The notes beneath the pieces were generated by a model that saw only the letters and a list, made by a program, of their open reading frames with translations, was not told the DNA's origin and made no database searches. Positions 5,922 to 12,075 of a DNA stretch of 12,075 nt are shown here, one piece after another. The translations under genes were made by a program, and so were the position numbers. Each line of letters starts with the position of its first letter. Positions within the stretch are counted from its first letter, which is position 1. The stretch is taken from positions 1-12,075 of the forward strand of contig DHOB01000007.1 of assembly GCA_002409675.1 (NCBI GenBank), written 5' to 3'. The DNA is from Ruminococcaceae bacterium UBA5401. Its GTDB lineage: Bacteria > Bacillota > Clostridia > Oscillospirales > Acutalibacteraceae.

Positions 5922-7676
5922 GTGCCGCTGCCGGACGCTTTTCTGCAGGAGCTCAAGGCGCGCAGCGATATCGTCGAAATCGTCTCCGCCTATGTGAGCC
6001 TGAAGCGGAGCGGGAAAAACCTGGTGGGCCTGTGCCCGTTCCACAGTGAAAAGACGCCGTCCTTCACCGTTTACCCGGACACCGCCTCGTTTTACTGCTT
6101 CGGGTGCGGCGCGGGCGGCGACGTGATCACCTTCGTCCGGCGGATTGAAAACCTGGACTACATGGAGGCCATCCGCTTTCTGGCCCAGCGCGTGGGGATG
6201 AAGGTGCCCGAAAACCGCGCCGACGACGGCATGTCGAAGCTGCGCGCCCGCATCCTCGCCCTGAACCGGGAGGCCGCGCGCTTTTACTACGCGGTGCTGA
6301 AGTCGCAGGCCGGCGAGGCCGGCCGGGCGTACTTTGCGAAGCGCGCCCTCCGGCCCGAGACCATCCGCCACTTCGGGCTTGGGTACGCGCCGCCGGGCCG
6401 GTTTTCCCTGGTGGATTATCTGGAGCGCAGGGGCTTTGCCCAGCAGGAGATGGTGCTGGCCAACGCCGCGTTCAAAAGCCGGAGCGGCAGGGCGGTGGAC
6501 CGCTTCTTCGACCGCGTGATGTTCCCGATTATCGACCTGCGGGGGAACGTGGTCGCCTTCGGGGGGAGGACCCTGGGCGACGGCAAGCCGAAGTACCTGA
6601 ACACCTCCGAAACGCCGGTGTTCAGCAAAGGGGACATGCTGTTTGCCCTGAACTTCGCGAAAAACGGCAACAGGGGCCGGCTGATTCTCTGCGAGGGGTA
6701 CATGGACGTAATCTCGATGCACCAGGCCGGCTTCACCGATGCCGTGGCGACGCTCGGCACGGCGCTGACGGCCTCGCAGGCGCGGCTGATGTCGCGCTAC
6801 GCGAAAGAAGTGGTCGTCTCCTACGACGCGGACGAGGCGGGGCAGAAGGCCGCCTCGCGCGCCATCCCGATTCTCCGGGCGGCCGGGCTGCAGGTCCGCG
6901 TCCTGACCATAGAGGGGGGCAAGGACCCGGACGAGTACATAAAGGCCTACGGCCCCGTCCGGTTCCGGCAGATGCTGGAGGCCTGCGGCAACGACGTCGA
7001 GTACCGCCTGCGCAAGGCGAAGGTCGGCTGCAACCTGCAGACCGCGGAGGGCCGCGTCGCGTACCTGCGGGGCGCCGTGCAGGTGCTCGCCTCGCTCGAC
7101 AACCCGGTTGAGCGCGAGGTCTACGCGGGCAGGGTCGCGGGGGAGACCGGCGTCGGAACCGCGACCCTGCTGGGCCAGGTGAAGACGGACGGAAAAAGGC
7201 TGGAGATGAGCCGCAGAAAAAAGGAGCTCCGCGCCGTGCGCCGGCAGGCGGCCGGCTTTACGGACCGGGTGAACCCGGAAAAGCGCCGGTATCTGCGCGC
7301 CGCCGCCGCGGAGGAGGCGCTGCTGGCCTACCTGATTAAAAACCCGGATGCGGGGTGGATTTTTGAAGCCCTTCCGCCGGAAAAGTTCGTCACGGAATTC
7401 AACCGCCGTGTATATGAGAGAATTATGGGTAGAATTAAGGAAGGAAAATCGGTTGGAATCATGGATTTTGCCGGAGATTTTTCGATGGAAGAACTTTCCT
7501 CCATCGCGGGCATCCTTGCGAGGGCCGATGGCCTTTCCGCTGCCCGGAGCGATGCGGAAGAATATATCGCCGTGATTCGGCAGGAAAAAGAAAAACAGTT
7601 GCTTGGCAGCGCCGCTTCGGCGCCGGCCGAAAAAATAGAGGATTATCTGAAAGAACTCAGGCAGCAGAAGAAATAG
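5922..7676 (+). CDS. dnaG: DNA primase
   Basis: DnaG makes the RNA primers for Okazaki fragments and for replication start, docking on the replicative helicase. The protein has 584 residues, near the usual 580-600. Domains in order: CHC2 zinc finger with Cys38, His41, Cys59 and Cys62 (LCPFHSEKTPSF, YCFGCGAGGD); catalytic core from about 110 to 370 with the toprim motifs LCEGYMDVI (Glu258) and YDADEAGQKA (Asp302, Asp304); and a C-terminal helicase-binding region from about 430. The start is GTG at 5922, with AAAGGGGG eight bases upstream. It lies 39 bp after dgt and 11 bp before rpoD, so it is surely co-transcribed with both. The last third (about 7380-7510) is locally AT-richer than the rest. 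Identification is secure. Confidence 0.98.
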   Translation: MPLPDAFLQELKARSDIVEIVSAYVSLKRSGKNLVGLCPFHSEKTPSFTVYPDTASFYCFGCGAGGDVITFVRRIENLDYMEAIRFLAQRVGMKVPENRADDGMSKLRARILALNREAARFYYAVLKSQAGEAGRAYFAKRALRPETIRHFGLGYAPPGRFSLVDYLERRGFAQQEMVLANAAFKSRSGRAVDRFFDRVMFPIIDLRGNVVAFGGRTLGDGKPKYLNTSETPVFSKGDMLFALNFAKNGNRGRLILCEGYMDVISMHQAGFTDAVATLGTALTASQARLMSRYAKEVVVSYDADEAGQKAASRAIPILRAAGLQVRVLTIEGGKDPDEYIKAYGPVRFRQMLEACGNDVEYRLRKAKVGCNLQTAEGRVAYLRGAVQVLASLDNPVEREVYAGRVAGETGVGTATLLGQVKTDGKRLEMSRRKKELRAVRRQAAGFTDRVNPEKRRYLRAAAAEEALLAYLIKNPDAGWIFEALPPEKFVTEFNRRVYERIMGRIKEGKSVGIMDFAGDFSMEELSSIAGILARADGLSAARSDAEEYIAVIRQEKEKQLLGSAASAPAEKIEDYLKELRQQKK

Positions 7677-7687
7677 GGGGACACAGT

Positions 7688-8782
<1,095 letters not shown>

Positions 8783-8798
8783 AGGGGGCGACGCGGCT

Positions 8799-9236
8799 GT
8801 GGTCATGACATTGGAAGCGGATTACGCCGTCCGGATAGTCGACACGCTGGCGCGGGCAGGCAGACGGGTGGACGCGAAGAATCTGGCCGCGCAGACCGGC
8901 GTCCCGCTGCGATTTGCCCTCAAAATCCTGCGCAAGCTGGTGAGCGGCGGGCTGATCGTCTCGTTCAAGGGCGCCCGCGGCGGCTATGCGCTCGCGCGGG
9001 GAGCGGACCGGATTACCCTCCGGCAGGTCATCGAATCCGTCGAGGGCCCCTACATGCTCAGCCGCTGCCAGCAGACGGCGTACTGCTGCTCCAACACGGC
9101 GCCCGGCTGCCGCTTTCAGGGTATCTACGATGAAATTTCGGCGCTTGTCCGCAAAAAGCTGGATTCCTACACGTTCGCCGTCCTGAAAGACGGCGATGCG
9201 GCAGACCGGACGGACGCGGCAAAACAGGATACATAG
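8799..9236 (+). CDS. Rrf2 family transcriptional regulator with cysteine cluster
   Basis: Rrf2 proteins are dimeric winged-helix regulators; many (IscR, NsrR, CymR relatives) sense iron-sulphur status, nitric oxide or cysteine supply. The protein has 145 residues. The N-terminus carries the family mark DYAVRIVDTLA (8-18), the helix-turn-helix NLAAQTGVPLRFALKILRKL (28-47) and the wing GARGGYALAR (58-67). Four cysteines sit at 90, 96, 97 and 104 (C-x5-CC-x6-C), in the place where IscR has its three cluster ligands (C-x5-C-x5-C), so a bound cluster is plausible but unproven. I place the start at GTG 8799, ten bases after AAGGGGG (8782-8788); ATG 8805 is the alternative. The Shine-Dalgarno touches the rpoD stop, so it is translated from the rpoD message. 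Targets are unknown. Confidence 0.92.
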   Translation: MVMTLEADYAVRIVDTLARAGRRVDAKNLAAQTGVPLRFALKILRKLVSGGLIVSFKGARGGYALARGADRITLRQVIESVEGPYMLSRCQQTAYCCSNTAPGCRFQGIYDEISALVRKKLDSYTFAVLKDGDAADRTDAAKQDT

Positions 9237-9248
9237 CTTTGTTTCCGG

Positions 9249-9267
9249 CCCTGCCGTTCAGGCGGGG
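9249..9267. other. Small hairpin before the shared terminator
   Basis: CCCTGCC (9249-9255), loop GTTCA, GGCGGGG (9261-9267) pair with one G-U. No T-run follows, so it is not a terminator by itself. It may protect the 3' end of the message or be chance. Confidence 0.35.
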
Positions 9268-9278
9268 ACAGAGATAGT

Positions 9279-9325
9279 GAAAGAAGCAGCCGGAAGCGGA
9301 TTTTCCGCTTCCGGCTGCTTCTTTC
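9279..9325. terminator. Bidirectional terminator between convergent operons
   Basis: A perfect 22-bp stem (9279-9300 with 9304-9325, loop TTT) lies between the end of the Rrf2 gene and the end of lysC. The outer pairs are A/T-rich (GAAAGAAG / CTTCTTTC), so either strand yields a U-rich 3' edge after a GC core. It can serve both the rpoD-side and threonine-side transcripts. Confidence 0.9.
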
Positions 9326-9333
9326 CCGCCCGG

Positions 9334-10557
9334 TCAGGCCTCTTCGGCGGGCTGGCCGAAGAACTTGTTGTGGATCACTTCCACCGCGCGGTCCGCGTCC
9401 GCCCGGTTGATCAGCACTGAAATCTTGATTTCGCTGGTTGAAATCATCTGGATGTTGATGTTCGATTCATACAGCGCCTCAAACATCCTGGCGGCCGTGC
9501 CGGGATGGGACTCTATCCCGGCGCCGACGATGGAAACCTTGGCGACGTTTTCGTCGTACAGCACCTTTGTGGCGCCGATCAGCTCCACATAGGGGTTCAG
9601 CAGGCCGATGGTCTCCTTCATATTGTCCCGGCTGACGGTGAAGCTGATGTCCTTCGTCCCGTTGCGCCCGACGGACTGCAGGATGATGTCGACGTTGATA
9701 TTTTTCGCCGAGAGCTTGGAGAAAATCTTGAACGCAAGGCCCGGACGGTCCGGCACCCCGATGATGGAAACGCGGGCGACGTCCTCGTCCTTGGCGACGC
9801 CGCTGATCAGCATCCCTTCCATTTTGGAAGCCTCCTTCACAATTGTTCCGGGCCTGCGGCTCATGCTGGAGAGCACCTCCAGCTCAACCCCGTATTTTTT
9901 GGCCAGCTCCACCGAGCGGTTGTTCAGGACCTGCGCGCCGAGGGAGGCGAGCTCCAGCATCTCGTCGTAAGAGATTACGTCCAGCTTGCGGGTGTTTTTC
10001 ACCTTGCGCGGGTCGGCGGTATAGACCCCTTCCACGTCGGTGTAGATCTGGCAGAGGTCGGCGTGCATGGCCACCGCAATGGCCACCGCGCTGGTGTCCG
10101 AGCCCCCCCGGCCGAGGGTCGTCATGTCGCCGTACCGGTTGACACCCTGAAAGCCGGTCACCACGACGATGTTTTTCTTGTCCAGTTCTTTCCGGATGCG
10201 GCTCGGCTCCACACGCCTGATGCGGGCCTTGCTGTATGCGGAGCTGGTCTGGAACCCGGCCTGCCACCCGAGCAGCGAGACGACCGGAAAGCCCAGCTTT
10301 TCAATCGCCATGGCCAGCAGGGCGGCGGATATCTGCTCGCCCGCGCTCAGCAGCATATCCATCTCCCGCCGGGAAGCCTCGGCGTTGATTTCCTTCGCTT
10401 TTGCAATCAGGTCGTCCGTCGTGTCCCCCTGGGCGGAAACGACCACGACGACGCTGTTCCCTTTTGCGTACGTCTTCGTCACGATGTCGGCGACGTGAAA
10501 GACCCGCTCCGCGTTGGCGACGGAGCTGCCGCCGAATTTCTGGACAATCAGGCTCAT
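9334..10557 (-). CDS. lysC: Aspartate kinase
   Basis: Aspartate kinase phosphorylates aspartate, the first committed step towards lysine, threonine and methionine. The protein has 407 residues, normal for a single-function enzyme. The kinase domain shows KFGGSSV (7-13), VVVSAQGDTTD (38-48), VVVTGFQGVN (131-140) and TLGRGGSDTSA (147-157). Two ACT domains follow: VARVSIIGVPDRPGLAFKIF (260-279) and VAKVSIVGAGIESHPG (338-353) with EIKISVLI (376-383). Feedback control through these is expected from the family; the effector (Lys or Thr) cannot be read off. The start at 10557 begins the conserved MSLIVQKFGG and has GGAGGG nine bases upstream; the frame stays open 35 codons further up into thrB but with no family match. 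Last gene of the hom-thrB-lysC run. Confidence 0.97.
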   Translation of the reverse strand: MSLIVQKFGGSSVANAERVFHVADIVTKTYAKGNSVVVVVSAQGDTTDDLIAKAKEINAEASRREMDMLLSAGEQISAALLAMAIEKLGFPVVSLLGWQAGFQTSSAYSKARIRRVEPSRIRKELDKKNIVVVTGFQGVNRYGDMTTLGRGGSDTSAVAIAVAMHADLCQIYTDVEGVYTADPRKVKNTRKLDVISYDEMLELASLGAQVLNNRSVELAKKYGVELEVLSSMSRRPGTIVKEASKMEGMLISGVAKDEDVARVSIIGVPDRPGLAFKIFSKLSAKNINVDIILQSVGRNGTKDISFTVSRDNMKETIGLLNPYVELIGATKVLYDENVAKVSIVGAGIESHPGTAARMFEALYESNINIQMISTSEIKISVLINRADADRAVEVIHNKFFGQPAEEA

Positions 10558-10578
10558 AAAGTCCTTCCCTCCTGTTTT

Positions 10579-10613
10579 GCCGGGAACCGGCCCCAGGCCT
10601 GCCGCCGGGCGGC
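10579..10613 (-). other. Tandem small hairpins in the thrB-lysC gap
   Basis: Two five-pair stems with three-base loops, GCCGC/GCGGC (10601-10613) and GCCGG/CCGGC (10579-10591), fill most of the 55-bp gap, ahead of the lysC Shine-Dalgarno. No U-run follows on the minus strand. They might set relative stability of the two message halves, or reflect GC-rich spacing. Confidence 0.35.
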
Positions 10614-11509
10614 TATTCCACAAAGATCCTGGCGCCGTCCGGCTCGGTGTTGAGAGTTTCAATCCTCCAGCCCGCGATGTTCTTCTTTTTCATGCGCGCG
10701 GCGGCCTGCGCGGCGAAATGCTCCGCCCGGTCCGCCTTTACCATGGAGATGATGGTGGGGCCGGCGCCGCTGACGTAGGTGCCCAGCGAGCCGAGCTCGT
10801 AGCTCATGCGGAATACGTCGTCCAGGTGCGCAATCAGCCCCGCGCGGTAGGGCTGGTGGATGCGGTCCTGCACGGCGACGCGCAGGTTCTCCAGCTTGCC
10901 GGAGAACAGGGATGCGGCCATCAGCGCCGAGCGCGAAAGGTTGTAGACCGCGTCGCTCCGCGAGTACTGCAGCGGGAGGACGGCGCGCGCCTTTTCCGTC
11001 TTCAGCTCGAACGGCGGGATGAAGAGCGCGAACCGGATTTTTTCGGAAACCGGCACGCTCACGCTGTAGACGCGCCCCGCCTCCATGGCGGAGGCCGCAA
11101 GCCCGCCCTCGATGGCGGGCGTCGTGTTGTCCGGATGACCCTCGATTTCGGCGGCGAGGTCAATCAGCTCCTGCCGGTTCAGGGGGCCGCCGAGCAGCCG
11201 GTTCGCGCCCAGAATGCCCGCCACGATGCACGCCGAGCTGCTGCCCAGACCCCGCGCCATGGGGATGTTGTTGAGCTGGACGATTTTCAGCCCGGGCAGG
11301 GTGTGCCCGCACCGGTCATACAGGCACTTCGCCGCCCAGAAAATCAGGTTGCTTTTGTCTTTGGGGACGTCGACGTCGTCCTTGCAGGTGATGGAAAGAG
11401 AGTCCGATTCCTCCATCCAGACCTGGTTGTACAAAGTCAGCGCAATCCCCAGGGAATCGAACCCCGAGCCGAGGTTTGCGCTCGTCGCGGGGACCTGTAT
11501 CCGTATCAT
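10613..11509 (-). CDS. thrB: Homoserine kinase
   Basis: ThrB phosphorylates homoserine, giving O-phosphohomoserine for threonine synthase. It belongs to the GHMP kinases. The protein has 298 residues, the normal size. Marks are VPATSANLGSGFDSLG (6-21), the ATP loop IPMARGLGSSSACIVAG (82-98), EGHPDNTTPAIEGGL (123-137) and the late VSGAGPTIISM. The start is placed at ATG 11509 because MIRIQVPATSANLG is the family's usual opening and AGGG lies 11 bases upstream. A GTG four codons earlier (11521) has GGAG only four bases away and is less likely. The gap after hom is 21 bp, with the GGAG lying directly behind the hom stop, so translation is probably coupled. It is followed by lysC after 55 bp. Confidence 0.97.
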   Translation of the reverse strand: MIRIQVPATSANLGSGFDSLGIALTLYNQVWMEESDSLSITCKDDVDVPKDKSNLIFWAAKCLYDRCGHTLPGLKIVQLNNIPMARGLGSSSACIVAGILGANRLLGGPLNRQELIDLAAEIEGHPDNTTPAIEGGLAASAMEAGRVYSVSVPVSEKIRFALFIPPFELKTEKARAVLPLQYSRSDAVYNLSRSALMAASLFSGKLENLRVAVQDRIHQPYRAGLIAHLDDVFRMSYELGSLGTYVSGAGPTIISMVKADRAEHFAAQAAARMKKKNIAGWRIETLNTEPDGARIFVE

Positions 11510-11530
11510 TGTTTTAAACACCCTACTCCG

Positions 11531-12075
11531 TCACAGATCGCCAATGCGAATCGTGCCTGAAATCTCGACCCCGAGGCCGGAGAGAAAGTCCAGCTTCCGC
11601 TGGATGGTCTTTTCCTTCATTTTGGGAGTGGCGAAGGCGATCTCGCCCGCCGGGGCGTTTTTGCGGGACAGGCGCTCCACGCGGCCGAACTGGTTTTCGA
11701 TGTTTTTGAAGGCGAGCGCGTCGTCGTCGGTTCTGCCGCGCACGAACACCGCGGTCTCGTTCTCGCGGTAGTCCTCCACGTAATCCGGGGAGCCGTCCTC
11801 CCAGAAAAGGTATTTGCGCGCCTTGAAGTGCTTGACGCAGTCGATCACATCCGCCACCACGGCGCTGGCGGTCGGCAGCTTCCCCGCGCCGCGGCCGTAG
11901 AACACCACGTCGCCCGTCGCGTCCCCGCGCACCAGGATGCCGTTGAAGACGTCGTCCACATTGGCAAGCTGGCTTTCGCGCGGCAGGAACATCGGGCAGA
12001 CCAGAATCTGCACCTTGCCGTTTTTCAGCTTTTTCACCATGCCGATCAGCTTCACCACGCCGCCCCACGCGGCCG
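11531..12075 (-). CDS. hom: Homoserine dehydrogenase, C-terminal fragment (runs off right edge)
   Basis: Homoserine dehydrogenase reduces aspartate semialdehyde to homoserine with NAD(P)H. Only the last 180 codons are here; the nucleotide-binding part lies beyond the window. The fragment holds the end of the catalytic domain: a VKLIG strand (7-11), ESQLANVDDVFNGILVRGD (33-51), and the signature FYGRGAGKLPTASAVVADVID (58-78). The remaining hundred residues occupy the place of the regulatory ACT domain found in many Gram-positive Hom proteins, but the usual D-x-P-G-V-L/F-type motif after the first strand is not visible; ETAVFVRGRTDDDALAFKNI stands there instead. It is the first visible gene of hom-thrB-lysC. 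Identification is secure; the state of feedback control is open. Confidence 0.95.
   Translation of the reverse strand, partial: AAWGGVVKLIGMVKKLKNGKVQILVCPMFLPRESQLANVDDVFNGILVRGDATGDVVFYGRGAGKLPTASAVVADVIDCVKHFKARKYLFWEDGSPDYVEDYRENETAVFVRGRTDDDALAFKNIENQFGRVERLSRKNAPAGEIAFATPKMKEKTIQRKLDFLSGLGVEISGTIRIGDL

Noticed and set aside
4947..6722. 591-codon minus-strand frame opposite dgt and dnaG
   Set aside because: It is antisense to two certain genes, Arg/Ala/His-rich with no recognisable domain, as expected for shadow frames in GC-rich DNA.
9334..10662. Longer lysC start giving 442 residues
   Set aside because: The extra 35 residues overlap thrB, do not match aspartate kinases, and the start at 10557 has a good ribosome site and the conserved MSLIVQKFGG opening.
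9505..11560. Long plus-strand frames opposite lysC and thrB
   Set aside because: Both mirror the codon bias of the real minus-strand genes and show no domain; there is no promoter or ribosome site for them.

Overview
The window reads as chromosomal DNA of a GC-rich, low-motility-of-content Firmicute, most likely a member of the Clostridia (Oscillospiraceae/Ruminococcaceae-like). The reasons are strong AGGAGG-type ribosome binding sites, SigA-type promoters with 17-bp spacers, frequent GTG/TTG starts, a dgt-dnaG-rpoD gene order, a zinc-type L31, and a hom-thrB-lysC cluster. The taxonomic call is inference from gene content, not from a search. I see no rRNA, tRNA, CRISPR array, insertion sequence or phage gene.

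Region 1 (1-1841). A truncated minus-strand gene of unknown function runs off the left edge. It is divergent from a well-formed promoter (266-294) that drives, through a roughly 125-nt structured leader, a 401-residue protein of the alanine dehydrogenase/transhydrogenase-like family that best fits N(5)-(carboxyethyl)ornithine synthase. Its stop codon is embedded in the promoter of a 50-codon gene (1689-1841) of unknown function.

Region 2 (1842-3719, minus strand). A MATE-family multidrug/cation antiporter (1977-3341) has its own promoter (3506-3534), a long leader and a strong terminator (1889-1946). Upstream on the same strand is a 62-codon unknown gene (3531-3719) whose stop codon lies inside the MATE promoter.

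Region 3 (3836-9325, plus strand). rpmE (L31) has a consensus promoter with extended -10 and an intrinsic terminator. Next comes a tight run yigZ - dgt - dnaG - rpoD - Rrf2-type regulator. It resembles the Gram-positive macromolecular-synthesis operon (primase and housekeeping sigma factor), here flanked by a nucleotide-pool enzyme and a cysteine-bearing regulator. The run ends in a perfect 22-bp stem that also ends the convergent threonine cluster.

Region 4 (9334-12075, minus strand). hom (partial, C-terminal part), thrB and lysC run in transcription order hom-thrB-lysC. They supply aspartate kinase, homoserine dehydrogenase and homoserine kinase, three of the five steps from aspartate to threonine. 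The cluster's promoter lies beyond the right edge.

Most of the window is ordinary housekeeping sequence. The points most worth a second look are the carboxyethylornithine-synthase-like gene with its folded leader, the rpmE terminator that leaves no room for a separate yigZ promoter, the Rrf2 gene coupled to rpoD, the unusual C-terminal domain of Hom, and two uncatalogued small proteins. I found no clear evidence for a wholly new system.
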